A stretch of DNA of 64,000 nt from UBA6244 sp965140775 (GTDB lineage: Bacteria; Bacteroidota; Bacteroidia; Bacteroidales; F082): positions 868,001 through 932,000 of the forward strand of contig OZ223471.1 in the NCBI GenBank assembly GCA_965140775.1, given 5' to 3'. The notes under the pieces are model-generated. The model saw only the letters and a list, made by a program, of their open reading frames with translations, was not told the DNA's origin and did no database searches. The position numbers were made by a program, and so were the translations under genes. Positions 49,560 through 58,970 of the stretch are shown here, one piece after another (within the stretch, counting starts at the first letter, position 1; each line of letters starts with the position of its first letter).

Positions 49560-50993
49560 TTGAAGGAAAAGGCTAAAATACTCTGGGTGTATTTGTTAGC
49601 TGCCATCTTTTTGGTGGCTAACTTTTATCTGGTGTTGCAGAAAGATGTGTATTGGCTTTTTTTGTTGCCTCTGGTGCTTATCGTACTCTATTATTACCTT
49701 ACCTCCCTTGACACCATCATCCTGCTGATCACATTTCTTACGCCCTTGGCGGTAAATATCCGCGATATGGACATGGGTTTGGGGGTGTCGCTGCCCACTG
49801 AGCCTTTGATGTTTGGTGTACTGCTGCTGTTTCTGGCTAATTTGATTTTTGAGAACCGATACGACAGGAAAGTGGCCACGCATCCCATCAGTTATGTCAT
49901 TTATGCCCAGCTTCTGTGGATGCTCTTCACCATGTTTACCAGCGAGATGCCCATTGTGTCGCTCAAGTATCTGATCTCCAGGTTGTGGTTTGTGGTTCCG
50001 TTTTATTTTATGGCAGCCATGCTATTTAAAAATTCCCAAAACATTCAGAAATTTCTTTGGTTATATCTGGCAGGGCTGGTCATTGTGGTGATATATACGG
50101 TTACCCTACACTCCCAATATGGTTTTGATGAAGATGTGGGGCACTGGATTATGTGGCCTTTCTACAACGACCATACAGCTTACGGGGCAGCCATTGCCAT
50201 GTACATTCCTGTAGCCTTTGGAATGTTGGTTTTTCCAAATAAATCCAGGCTCTGGCGAGTGGTTTCGGCCGTTGTATTGCTCATTTTGATTGTAGGTGTG
50301 ATATTTTCCTATGGTCGTGCCGCATGGATAAGTCTGGTGGTAGCTATGGGTGTAATCATCGTCGTACTGCTAAGGATCAAGTTTTATTTCATACTCGTCA
50401 CGCTGGCGGTATTGCTGGGATTGTTTTTTTCGTTTCAACAGCAGATTATCGACCGTTTGGAAAAGAATAAACAAGATTCTTCGGCGAATTTCGTGGAGCA
50501 TATCCAATCCATCACCAATATTTCGTCGGATGCTTCCAATCTGGAGCGCATCAACCGTTGGCAAGCCGCCCTGCGTCTTTTCGACGAGCGTCCAATGGTA
50601 GGGTGGGGTCCGGGAACTTACCAGTTTGTGTATTCTCCCTTTCAAAGGGCCAAGGAAAAGACCATCATTTCGACCAACCTCGGGGATATGGGCAACGCTC
50701 ATAGTGAGTATTTGGGGCCACTGGCCGAAATGGGAGTGCCCGGCATGTTCATCGTGTTGCTCCTGGTAGTTATGGTGATGGTGGTAGGTTTGCGTGTATA
50801 TAAAAATGGAAATAAGGAGGTTAAATACCTTAGCATGATGGCGTTACTGGGTTTGGTTACCTATTTCACCCATGGTGTGTTGAATAATTTTCTCGACACC
50901 GACAAGCTGTCAGTTCCTTTCTGGGGATTTATTGCCATCATCGTGGCCCTTGATACCTATCATCTTCCTTCAAAAGAAAAATCTAGTAACTAA
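49560..50993 (+). CDS. O-antigen ligase/polymerase family protein (Wzy_C domain)
   Basis: 477 residues, starting at TTG 49560 (MKEKAKILWVYLLAAIF). About 12 transmembrane segments. The large periplasmic loop contains GWGPGTYQFVYSPF and NAHSEYLGPLAEMGVPG, the Wzy_C signature with the conserved His/Glu stretch. Function is either polymerisation of repeat units or ligation to a lipid carrier; sequence alone cannot decide. It is the last gene of the polysaccharide block. Confidence 0.88.
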   Translation: MKEKAKILWVYLLAAIFLVANFYLVLQKDVYWLFLLPLVLIVLYYYLTSLDTIILLITFLTPLAVNIRDMDMGLGVSLPTEPLMFGVLLLFLANLIFENRYDRKVATHPISYVIYAQLLWMLFTMFTSEMPIVSLKYLISRLWFVVPFYFMAAMLFKNSQNIQKFLWLYLAGLVIVVIYTVTLHSQYGFDEDVGHWIMWPFYNDHTAYGAAIAMYIPVAFGMLVFPNKSRLWRVVSAVVLLILIVGVIFSYGRAAWISLVVAMGVIIVVLLRIKFYFILVTLAVLLGLFFSFQQQIIDRLEKNKQDSSANFVEHIQSITNISSDASNLERINRWQAALRLFDERPMVGWGPGTYQFVYSPFQRAKEKTIISTNLGDMGNAHSEYLGPLAEMGVPGMFIVLLLVVMVMVVGLRVYKNGNKEVKYLSMMALLGLVTYFTHGVLNNFLDTDKLSVPFWGFIAIIVALDTYHLPSKEKSSN

Positions 50994-51027
50994 AAAAGCC
51001 GGCTCGCTATGCTGCAAACCGGCGTTT
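50992..51027. terminator. Terminator between polysaccharide block and lipid A genes
   Basis: AAAAGCCGG...CCGGCGTTTT: a 5-bp GCCGG/CCGGC stem flanked by A- and T-runs that extend it, so it can work on both strands. It sits between convergent genes. Confidence 0.72.
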
Positions 51028-51050
51028 TCAATTTTTCTCTACCGAAATCG

Positions 51051-51983
51051 CTATTTTCTCAATTCTTTCATCAGTTCCGGAAGTTGCCGCACTGAGGCAA
51101 GTTCTTTCCAGTACTGACGTACTTCAACGGCGGGGGAACCCATATATACTTTACCACCTTCGATGGACTTATCGATGGCGGAAGTAGCCAGAATTACAGC
51201 CTTTGAACCAATCACAATGTCTTTGTTGATGGCCACCCGTGCCCAGATAAGCACATCGTCTTCAATCACGGTAACTCCTGCGATGGCCGCAAAGGCACCA
51301 ATCAGGCAATTTTTTCCGATAACGGTATCGTGTCCTACCTGACATTGGTTGTCCATTTTTGTACCGGCGCCGATGGTGGTATCGCCAGTAACACCTTTGT
51401 CGATGGTGCATGAGGCGCCAATTTCCACATTGTCTTCCAGAATTACGCGGCCTCCCGATTCAAATTTTACATAGCCTTGTGGGCGGCGTTGGAAATAGTA
51501 GCCGTCGCCACCAATTACGGTGTTGGGCTGAATAATTACGTTGTTTCCAATCACCGAATGGTCGCAGATGGTTACGTTGGCATGGATAATACAATTGGTG
51601 CCAATGGTAACATGGTTGCCCACAAATGCACCGGGTTGAATCACAGTGCCTTCGCCAATGGTGGCCGATGGGCTCACCATGGAGCTGCTGGGAACGAATG
51701 GCCTGAAATGCAGAATAAGTGCTTTAAAGGCATCGAAAGGGGTTTCGTGAAAAATCAGGCTTTTGTTCTCCGGCACCTCAACTTCTTTGTTGATGATGAT
51801 GATGGTTGCAGCTGATTTAAGTACCTTATCATAATATTTTGGATGATCCACAAAAGTAACATCGCCCGGCCGTACCACGTGAAGTTCGTTTAACCCAAGG
51901 GCTTCCTGATCTGGATTTCCAATAATTTTCCCATTAATAATAGCTGCTACGGAAGCAACTGTCAGGGGTTGAGGAAAGTTCAT
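51051..51983 (-). CDS. LpxD-like UDP-3-O-acylglucosamine N-acyltransferase (second paralogue)
   Basis: 310 residues. N-terminal uridine-binding domain (LNELHVVRPGDVTFVDHPKYYDK) is followed by hexapeptide repeats of the left-handed beta-helix. The catalytic histidine region reads QVGHDTVIGKN, equivalent to IAHN in the first LpxD, so the active-site His is present. It shares the domain plan with the gene at 54987 but is shorter and divergent. The substrate may differ (another hydroxyacyl chain or sugar). Its start lies 2 bases after efp. Confidence 0.83.
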   Translation of the reverse strand: MNFPQPLTVASVAAIINGKIIGNPDQEALGLNELHVVRPGDVTFVDHPKYYDKVLKSAATIIIINKEVEVPENKSLIFHETPFDAFKALILHFRPFVPSSSMVSPSATIGEGTVIQPGAFVGNHVTIGTNCIIHANVTICDHSVIGNNVIIQPNTVIGGDGYYFQRRPQGYVKFESGGRVILEDNVEIGASCTIDKGVTGDTTIGAGTKMDNQCQVGHDTVIGKNCLIGAFAAIAGVTVIEDDVLIWARVAINKDIVIGSKAVILATSAIDKSIEGGKVYMGSPAVEVRQYWKELASVRQLPELMKELRK

Positions 51984-51985
51984 GC

Positions 51986-52552
51986 TTATTCTTTAACGCG
52001 TTCTGAATACTCGCCGGTTCTGGTGTCCACCTTAATTTTGTCGCCTTCGTTGATAAAAAGTGGCACTTTGATGGTGGCACCGGTTTCAATTTGTGCGTCT
52101 TTAAAGGTGTTGGTGGCGGTATTTCCTCTTTCTCCGGGTTCGGTATAGGTTACTTCCAGCACCACGTAGGTGGGCATTTCGCAAACCATGGGGGTTTCAT
52201 TTTCGGCATGATACGAAATGATAACTTCCTGACCTTCTTTCAACAATTCAGGAGCCGGAATCATGTTTTTGTTGATGAATGTTTGCTCGAAGGTTTCACT
52301 GTTCATAAAATGATAGGTATCGCCTTCGTTGTACAAATACTGATAGGTTCTTTTTTCAACCCTTTGAATATTAATTTTTACTCCGGAAGTAAAAGTGTTG
52401 GGGATCACTTTTCCGGTGATCACATTTTTCAATTTGGTACGGACAAAGGCGGGTCCTTTTCCGGGTTTTACATGTTGAAATTCAAAAATTGACCATAGTT
52501 CACCGTTATGCTCAATAATTAACCCATTTCTGAAATCTGCTGTTGTTGCCAT
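51986..52552 (-). CDS. efp: Translation elongation factor P
   Basis: Relieves ribosome stalling at polyproline stretches. It is 188 residues long with the KOW-like domain I, the modification loop HVKPGKGPAFVRT with a lysine at the tip, and domains II-III ending KIKVDTRTGEYSERVKE. Position between lpxA and the second lpxD is conserved in Bacteroidota. Confidence 0.97.
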   Translation of the reverse strand: MATTADFRNGLIIEHNGELWSIFEFQHVKPGKGPAFVRTKLKNVITGKVIPNTFTSGVKINIQRVEKRTYQYLYNEGDTYHFMNSETFEQTFINKNMIPAPELLKEGQEVIISYHAENETPMVCEMPTYVVLEVTYTEPGERGNTATNTFKDAQIETGATIKVPLFINEGDKIKVDTRTGEYSERVKE

Positions 52553-52587
52553 TAGAAATATTTTTTACTTGAAATATAATATGGATG

Positions 52588-53382
52588 TTAAATGCGATCT
52601 TTCATGCTGGTATATCCCCGCATAATACCCCGTTGCGAATTGGCGATGAAACTCAATATTTCATCCCGGTCGTCGGTGGCAGGTACGTTGGCCTCGATGT
52701 AGTTGATGGCTTGGGTGATGTTATTTCCTTTGAGGAAAATAATGCGGTAGATATCCTGAATGGCGTTGATGCGGTCGTTGGAATATCCCCTGCGCCGTAA
52801 CCCGATGGAGTTTACACCGGCATACGACATGGGTTCGCGACCGGCTTTGGTAAATGGAGGTACATCCTTACGTGCCAGACCGCCACCCGATATCATGGCG
52901 TGTTTGCCCACATGTACAAACTGATGAACGGCGGCCAGTCCACCAATGATGGCCCAGTCGTCGATGGTGATATGACCTGCAAGTGTACAGGCGTTGGCCA
53001 GGATAACATTGTTGCCCAAAATACAATCGTGGGCCACATGAACATAAGCCATGAGCAGGCAATTGTCGCCAATTACCGTTTCCATGTTGGCTTTTGTACC
53101 TCGATTGATGGTTACAAATTCGCGAATGGTAACGTTATCGCCGATTTTTACGGTAGTTTCTTCTCCGGCAAATTTTAAATCCTGTGGGATGGCCGAAATC
53201 ACTGCACCCGGAAAGATGCGGCAGTTTTTGCCAATTCGGGCACCTTCCATGATGGTTACATTGGAGCCAATCCAGGTACCTTCTTGTATGATGACATTTT
53301 TTTCGATGTTGACAAAAGGTTCGATAACAACGTTGGGAGCTATTTTAGCTTGCGGATGTACGTATGCGAGTGGTTGATTCAT
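52588..53382 (-). CDS. lpxA: UDP-N-acetylglucosamine acyltransferase
   Basis: First enzyme of lipid A synthesis; adds a 3-hydroxyacyl chain to UDP-GlcNAc. It is 264 residues long with hexapeptide repeats over the first 190 residues. Catalytic His118 lies in YVHVAHDCILGNN. The C-terminal helical domain (RRRGYSNDRINAIQDIYRI) is typical. It starts 11 bases after fabZ. Confidence 0.96.
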   Translation of the reverse strand: MNQPLAYVHPQAKIAPNVVIEPFVNIEKNVIIQEGTWIGSNVTIMEGARIGKNCRIFPGAVISAIPQDLKFAGEETTVKIGDNVTIREFVTINRGTKANMETVIGDNCLLMAYVHVAHDCILGNNVILANACTLAGHITIDDWAIIGGLAAVHQFVHVGKHAMISGGGLARKDVPPFTKAGREPMSYAGVNSIGLRRRGYSNDRINAIQDIYRIIFLKGNNITQAINYIEANVPATDDRDEILSFIANSQRGIMRGYTSMKDRI

Positions 53383-53393
53383 GTCGTAGGTTT

Positions 53394-53873
53394 CTATTTT
53401 TGCTTATTCTTGGTAATCTGCGCCATCAGTTCGGCTTCCATCACAACTTTGTTGCCCACGAATGCTATTCCGCGCATGCTGCAAATACCCCGTTTTATGG
53501 GACCTGCCAGCTCGATGGAGAATACGAGTACGTCGCCGGGTATTACTTTGGCTCTGAACCTTACTTTGTCTATTTTCAGAAAATAGGTGGAGTAGAGGTG
53601 TGGTTCTTCAACGGTGTTGAGCACAAAAATACCACCGGCTTGTGCCATGGCCTCTACCATGATTACCCCTGGCATCAGTGGCTCATCCGGAAAATGCCCT
53701 TGAAAAAAGGGCTCGTCCATGGTTACATTTTTCAGTGCAACGATATGGTCGTCGCTCATTTCCAGAACTTTATCTACGAATAAAAACGGAGATCTGTGGG
53801 GCAAAATGGCCTTAATCTGGTTAACGTCGTAAATGGGGTCGGCGTAAATGTCGAAAGGGGGTTTTTTAATCAT
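53394..53873 (-). CDS. fabZ: 3-hydroxyacyl-ACP dehydratase FabZ
   Basis: Dehydrates 3-hydroxyacyl-ACP in fatty acid synthesis. It is 159 residues long with the signature LPHRSPFLFVDKV and the catalytic pair H60 (GHFPDEPLMPG) and E74 (MVEAMAQAGG). In many Bacteroidota this domain is the C-terminal half of a fused LpxC-FabZ protein. Here it begins with an ATG one codon after the lpxC stop and in the same frame. Confidence 0.95.
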   Translation of the reverse strand: MIKKPPFDIYADPIYDVNQIKAILPHRSPFLFVDKVLEMSDDHIVALKNVTMDEPFFQGHFPDEPLMPGVIMVEAMAQAGGIFVLNTVEEPHLYSTYFLKIDKVRFRAKVIPGDVLVFSIELAGPIKRGICSMRGIAFVGNKVVMEAELMAQITKNKQK

Positions 53874-53876
53874 ATG

Positions 53877-54791
53877 CTATACTTTTAAGGTATCTTTAAT
53901 GATTTTGGCGAATTCTGTATTGGTTTGATGTCCGGGGCGATGGGCCGTAATTTTACCCTTGATGGGTTGTCCCAAAAGTGTGAGGTCGCCAATAACATCC
54001 AATAGTTTATGTCGTGCGGGTTCGTTTTCGAAATGAAGTTGTAAGGTGTTCAGGATACCGTTTTCTTTAACGGTAACGGTAGGTTTGTTAAAAACACCGG
54101 CCAACCGGTCCAGTTCGGCCTGATCCACTTGGCGGTTCATAAACACGATGGCATTGCTCAGGTCGCCGCCTTTGATAAGGTTGTTGTTGAGCAAAAATTC
54201 CAATTCATGCAAAAATACAAAGGTTCTGCACGGGGCAATCTCTTTTTCGAAGTGGCTTAAGTGCTCTAGTGTTGCCTCTTGTTTTCCAAGCACCTCTGTT
54301 TCGTAGTCGATTTCAACATCAATGGAAAATGAATCAGCGGGTTCGATGGTAATTTTTATCTTCTTTTCCGGTATTTCGTGGGTGATGGTTTGGGTGATGT
54401 GGAGGTAGTTTTTAGGTTCGTTCAAATCTTTGATACCTGCGCTTCTTAAGGCTTCCACAAATAGTTTTGACGAACCGTCGAGAATGGGAATTTCTTCTAC
54501 ATCCACATCGATGAGTACATTGTCGATGCCCAGACCTGTAAGGGAGGCCAACACATGTTCGATGGTATATATCAGGGCACCCTGGCTGCCAAGGGTAGTT
54601 CCGCGAGCCGTGCTTACCACATGATCGATGTTGGCTTCAATGATCGGACGGTTATCCAGGTCTATCCTTCTGAATTTAATTCCATGATCCACCCCGGCCG
54701 GATGAAAGGTCAGTGTTCCGGTTTTTCCTGTGTGCAATCCGTTTCCTTCAACCGAAACTGACTGATTGATAGTTTTTTGTGTTTCTGTCAT
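53877..54791 (-). CDS. lpxC: UDP-3-O-acyl-N-acetylglucosamine deacetylase
   Basis: Committed step of lipid A synthesis, a zinc amidase. It is 304 residues long. Zinc and catalytic residues: H79 in YTIEHVLA, H261 and D265 in ARHKLLDVIGD, and H284 in TAHRPGHQT. Length matches the unfused E. coli enzyme. The stop is TAG, followed by one codon (CAT) and then the ATG of fabZ in the same frame. Promoter on the minus strand at 54830-54862. Confidence 0.95.
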   Translation of the reverse strand: MTETQKTINQSVSVEGNGLHTGKTGTLTFHPAGVDHGIKFRRIDLDNRPIIEANIDHVVSTARGTTLGSQGALIYTIEHVLASLTGLGIDNVLIDVDVEEIPILDGSSKLFVEALRSAGIKDLNEPKNYLHITQTITHEIPEKKIKITIEPADSFSIDVEIDYETEVLGKQEATLEHLSHFEKEIAPCRTFVFLHELEFLLNNNLIKGGDLSNAIVFMNRQVDQAELDRLAGVFNKPTVTVKENGILNTLQLHFENEPARHKLLDVIGDLTLLGQPIKGKITAHRPGHQTNTEFAKIIKDTLKV

Positions 54792-54829
54792 CTACTGCTT
54801 AAGGGTTTGTGGCAACTCCAGAATTTTTG

Positions 54830-54862
54830 CAAAAGTAAGCAAATTTATTTACTGTAATACAA
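54830..54862 (-). promoter_or_regulatory. Promoter of the lpxC-fabZ-lpxA-efp operon
   Basis: On the minus strand TACTTTTG (54837-54830) with TTG at 54862-54860, 22 bases upstream. It precedes lpxC by 38 bases. Confidence 0.55.
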
Positions 54863-54986
54863 TTAAGATTGACCCGCGATCGGGGCCATAGCCGTAGAGG
54901 CAATTCATTTCAACAGGAAGTGTTTCAGTCAACTGGCAATTTAGGCGCCTTTTGTTGATGTGCCGAGGCTTGACAGCACCGGTTGG

Positions 54987-56003
54987 CTATTTTCTTTCGA
55001 GTTGGTTCACCCTTTTTACCAGTTGGTCGAGCCGGCGGAAATGAACGTACGATCTCTGGTAGTCGCGAATTGGGAAAGCCGGGCTTCCTTCCACGATGGC
55101 TCCTTCTTCGGTGATGCTTTTGCCAATGCCCGACTGGGCTGCAATCATCACTTTATCGGCAATTTTCAAATGACCCACGATGCCCACTTGTCCGCCGATC
55201 ATGCAGTTTTTGCCAATTTTAGTGGAGCCTGAGATTCCCGTTTGAGCTGCAATTACTGTGTTTTCACCAATCTCCACATTGTGGGCAATCTGTATCAAGT
55301 TGTCGATTTTGACTCCCCTGCGGATGATGGTTGATCCCATGGTGGCGCGGTCGATGGTGGTGTTGGCACCCACTTCCACCTGGTCTTCAATTATCACATT
55401 GCCTATTTGAGGAACCTTTCGGTAATCTTGCCCTTCCTGTGGGGCAAAACCAAAACCGTCGGATCCAATCACCACGCCTGCATGAAAAGTGCATTGGTTT
55501 CCAATGATGGAATCGTCGTATATTTTTACACCGCTGTACAGGAGGCTGTCGGCCCCAATTTTGCAGTGAAATCCAATGGTAACGTTGGGATAAATCTGGC
55601 AATTGTCGCCAATCACACTGTGGTCGCCGATGGAGGCAAATTCTCCGATATACACGTTTTGTCCGATGGTGGCCGATGGAGAAATATAGGCCTGTGGCGA
55701 AATTCCGCTTCGTTTCGACTTGCTTTGGTGGTACATGTTGAGCAAATCGGCAAAGGAAGCATAGGCGTTTTTTACCCGTATCAAAGTGGTGTTGAGTGGT
55801 TGCTCGGCCACAAAGTCATGGTTTACGATAACGATGGAGGCCTTGGTGCGATATATGAATGGGGTGTATTTGGGGTTGGCCAAAAAAGTCAATGTTCCGG
55901 GTGTTCCTTCTTCTATTTTCGACAGGTTGTCCACCACTACCTCCGGTTTGCCTTCAACCGTACCTCCCAGAGCTTCAGCTATTTGTTGTGCAGTAAATTT
56001 CAT
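54987..56003 (-). CDS. lpxD: UDP-3-O-acylglucosamine N-acyltransferase
   Basis: Third step of lipid A synthesis. It is 338 residues long with an N-terminal uridine-binding domain (SKIEEGTPGTLTFLANPKYTPFIY), then hexapeptide repeats. The catalytic His is in LIQIAHNVEIGENT, and the C-terminal helix (RSYVHFRRLDQLVKRVNQLE) is typical. This is the canonical copy; a divergent second copy lies downstream of efp. Confidence 0.96.
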   Translation of the reverse strand: MKFTAQQIAEALGGTVEGKPEVVVDNLSKIEEGTPGTLTFLANPKYTPFIYRTKASIVIVNHDFVAEQPLNTTLIRVKNAYASFADLLNMYHQSKSKRSGISPQAYISPSATIGQNVYIGEFASIGDHSVIGDNCQIYPNVTIGFHCKIGADSLLYSGVKIYDDSIIGNQCTFHAGVVIGSDGFGFAPQEGQDYRKVPQIGNVIIEDQVEVGANTTIDRATMGSTIIRRGVKIDNLIQIAHNVEIGENTVIAAQTGISGSTKIGKNCMIGGQVGIVGHLKIADKVMIAAQSGIGKSITEEGAIVEGSPAFPIRDYQRSYVHFRRLDQLVKRVNQLERK

Positions 56004-56078
56004 ATAATTTTTTTTGCAAGATAAACATTTTATTTATTTCCCCCTTTTGCTGCCCGAAACAACCGGTTAGAGAAATGC

Positions 56079-56675
56079 TTAGAGGTTGAGCCTGAGTTGT
56101 ATTTCGCTGCGGAATGTTTTCCGGTGATGGAGGGTAAGTCCGTGTTTCTGAATGGCCAGTTTATGCTCCCGTGTGGGATAGCCTTTGTTTCTGTCCCAAC
56201 CGTAATCAGGATATTCATTGTGCAATTGCAGCATCAGGTCATCGCGGTAGGTTTTGGCAAGAATGGAAGCCGCCGCGATGGATAAAAACCTGCCATCACC
56301 TTTAATCATGCAATGATGCGGAATGTCTGTGTAAGGTTTGAAACGGTTGCCATCAATTAATAGCAGTTGCGGAACAATAGCCAATTGCCCTATGGCTCGG
56401 TGCATGGCCAGAAAGCTGGCATTGAGGATGTTAATGTGGTCTATTTCCTCGGGAGAACACGAGGCAACGGCAAAAGCAAGGGCGTCTTTTTCGATATCCA
56501 GGCGCAGCAATTCCCGCGTTTTTTTATTAAGTTTTTTTGAATCGTTGAGTAACTCATGTTGATAGTTCTTTGGAAGAATCACAGCCGCCGCAAAAACAGG
56601 TCCGGCCAAACAGCCCCGTCCGGCTTCATCGCATCCGGCTTCAATCAATCCTGTGTCAAACGAACTAAGCAACAT
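56079..56675 (-). CDS. rnhB: Ribonuclease HII
   Basis: Removes ribonucleotides from DNA. It is 198 residues long. Catalytic acidic residues lie in IEAGCDEAGRGCLAGPVFAAAV (Asp-Glu near residue 16), LLIDGNRF and SILAKTYRDDLM. It overlaps the preceding membrane-protein gene by 11 bases. Confidence 0.96.
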   Translation of the reverse strand: MLLSSFDTGLIEAGCDEAGRGCLAGPVFAAAVILPKNYQHELLNDSKKLNKKTRELLRLDIEKDALAFAVASCSPEEIDHINILNASFLAMHRAIGQLAIVPQLLLIDGNRFKPYTDIPHHCMIKGDGRFLSIAAASILAKTYRDDLMLQLHNEYPDYGWDRNKGYPTREHKLAIQKHGLTLHHRKTFRSEIQLRLNL

Positions 56676-57648
56676 AAATCAGTCGATAAACGTGAGTGAT
56701 TATTACAAAAAGTGTCGATAAAACCATCATCCATTTTACCCACTTATTGGGTTTCGATTTGGTGAAAATTTGCGCAGCCATCAACGCCATTGGGATGGAA
56801 GCAAGCATGAACACCTGCAAACTTTGGACGAAAAACACGGTAATGGCTACTAATACGCCAAAAAGGAAGACAAACAACTGGAGGTTGCGGCGCAGGTTGA
56901 TGCTTTTTTCACTTAATCTCCCCAAAGTATTCAACGACAGGGCTATGCCAACAAACAAGAGAAAGCCAAACAGCCAAATATCCATTGCGGGTACGTGGTG
57001 GGGTAGCGATATCTTGGGAATTAATCCGGGAATTAAAACTTGCCGGAGTACTTCCATTTGATTGCTGATGAAAAGCCATGTTGCCCAGAAAACAAAGGGC
57101 GAAGCAAGACCCATGAGGCTTGATACAAAGGGACGCCAACTGTTGACCCGATGAAGCAATATGGAGACCCAAATCACAATAATCAGATACACAAACGGCG
57201 TAAAAAGTAAGGCCGCCAAACCCAGAAAAAATCCCGCGTTAAATGCATTTTTTACACCATTTTCCCGTTCATACAAGGTCATGTTGTAGTCCAAAACCAC
57301 CATCAACAACACGCCAATCCAGATAAAAATATGAGCACCGGCATAGTTGGGCGACATGCCTGTAATGAGTACATAAAACAATACAGGGAGCATGCTGATG
57401 AGCCCTGTTATCTGCTGTTTTACAGCCATGTAGTTTAAAAAGAACGCAGAAAAAATAAACAAGAAAAACGAAAGCAGGGTGATGAAGAAAGGTTGGGACT
57501 GCAAACTCAATTCCAGACCGGAAACCAGGGTTTCGGAAGTGCCCACAAACTTGCCCGGATGGACCAACGATGGAAGCCAGCAAAGGAGGATGAGCAAATT
57601 CATCCACACATAGGTTGAGAATACGCCTTTGCTGAAAAATTTAATCAT
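56665..57648 (-). CDS. Multi-pass membrane protein (DUF6427-like)
   Basis: 327 residues with about nine to ten hydrophobic segments and few charged residues. Features include the SPNYAGAHIFIWIGVLLMVV stretch and an ENGVKNAFNAGFFLGLAALL loop that I associate with an uncharacterised Bacteroidota membrane family next to purD. No catalytic motif. It overlaps rnhB by 11 bases and follows purD by 11, so it belongs to that operon. Confidence 0.75.
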   Translation of the reverse strand: MIKFFSKGVFSTYVWMNLLILLCWLPSLVHPGKFVGTSETLVSGLELSLQSQPFFITLLSFFLFIFSAFFLNYMAVKQQITGLISMLPVLFYVLITGMSPNYAGAHIFIWIGVLLMVVLDYNMTLYERENGVKNAFNAGFFLGLAALLFTPFVYLIIVIWVSILLHRVNSWRPFVSSLMGLASPFVFWATWLFISNQMEVLRQVLIPGLIPKISLPHHVPAMDIWLFGFLLFVGIALSLNTLGRLSEKSINLRRNLQLFVFLFGVLVAITVFFVQSLQVFMLASIPMALMAAQIFTKSKPNKWVKWMMVLSTLFVIITHVYRLIYVA

Positions 57649-57659
57649 GGAGGAGGTGG

Positions 57660-58946
57660 TTATCTTGTACCTAAATCAAATCCGATATCATTTCTGAAAT
57701 ATCGTCCTTCGAAGTGGATGTTGTTGGCATTGCCGTATGCATTTTTCAACGCCTCACTTTGGGAATATCCGTAGGAGGTAACTGCCAGCACTCTTCCACC
57801 GTTGGTTTTAATGGCATTGCTTTCAATGTCTTTGGAAGTGCCGGCATGAAAAACAATACAATTGTTGATGTTTTCGAGTCCGGTAATTATTTTGCCTTTC
57901 TCGTACCTTTCGGGATAACCTCCCGACACTAAAAATACGGTAGCCGTACAGCGTTCGTCGATGGCTATTTTATGTTTTCCAAGGGAGTTTTGTCCGGTTG
58001 CCACGAGCAGTTCCAGAAAATCTGACTGGATACGCGGAATTACCGATTCTGTTTCGGGGTCGCCCATGCGACAGTTGTATTCAATCACCTTGGGTTGTCC
58101 GTCTTTTTGTATGAGCCCGAAGAAAATAAATCCTTTGTAGGGAATACCTTCTTCCTGTAGCCCTTTGATGGTGGGCGCAATGATTTGTTTTTCCACGGTT
58201 TTCATAAATTCGCTAGTGGCAAATGGTACCGGCGAAAGTGAGCCCATGCCTCCGGTATTTAAACCGGTATCGCCTTCGCCAATCCGCTTGTAATCTTTGG
58301 CTTCGGGTAATATAACGTAATCTTTACCGTCGGTTAATACGAAAACCGAACACTCGATACCAGTGAGAAACTCTTCGATGACCACTTTTTTGGAAGCATC
58401 TCCAAATTTGCCGTCGGTAATCATCGATTCCAGCTCCGATTTGGCGGTGTCCAGATTGTCGATGATCAGTACTCCCTTGCCTTGGGCCAAACCGTCGGCT
58501 TTGAGCACATAGGGAGGTTTCAGCTTTTCCAAAAATTGATACCCTTTTTCCAGATTTCCGGCATCAACGGTAAGAAAAGCAGCTGTGGGAATTTGATGAC
58601 GCATCATAAATTCCTTGGCAAAATCTTTGCTCCCTTCGAGTATGGCTCCGGCTTTGGTGGGACCAATCACCGGAATATTGTGCAGTATTTTGTCTTGTAA
58701 AAAAAAGTCGTGAATACCCTTTACCAAAGGATCTTCGGGTCCGACAACCACCAAGTGAATATCGTGTTCAATTACAGCTGTTTTAATATGTTGGAAATCG
58801 TTCACGTCGATGGGAAGGTTGGTTCCAACGCTGCGTGTTCCTGCATTTCCCGGAGCGATAAATATTTTGTCCGACATCTTGCTTTGGGCAATTTTCCATG
58901 CCATGGCATGCTCTCTGCCTCCGCTTCCCAGTATTAAAGTGTTCAT
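57660..58946 (-). CDS. purD: Phosphoribosylamine--glycine ligase
   Basis: Second step of purine synthesis. It is 428 residues long with the ATP-grasp fold: MNTLILGSGGREHAMAWKI, VVVGPEDPLVKGI, PTKAGAILEGSKDFAKEFM, PPYVLKADGLAQGKGV, EEFLTGIECSVFVLTDG and NCRMGDPETES. Full length; no fusion to purM or purN. Confidence 0.97.
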   Translation of the reverse strand: MNTLILGSGGREHAMAWKIAQSKMSDKIFIAPGNAGTRSVGTNLPIDVNDFQHIKTAVIEHDIHLVVVGPEDPLVKGIHDFFLQDKILHNIPVIGPTKAGAILEGSKDFAKEFMMRHQIPTAAFLTVDAGNLEKGYQFLEKLKPPYVLKADGLAQGKGVLIIDNLDTAKSELESMITDGKFGDASKKVVIEEFLTGIECSVFVLTDGKDYVILPEAKDYKRIGEGDTGLNTGGMGSLSPVPFATSEFMKTVEKQIIAPTIKGLQEEGIPYKGFIFFGLIQKDGQPKVIEYNCRMGDPETESVIPRIQSDFLELLVATGQNSLGKHKIAIDERCTATVFLVSGGYPERYEKGKIITGLENINNCIVFHAGTSKDIESNAIKTNGGRVLAVTSYGYSQSEALKNAYGNANNIHFEGRYFRNDIGFDLGTR

Positions 58947-58970
58947 ATTGAGTGTGTAATATTTGTAGAA

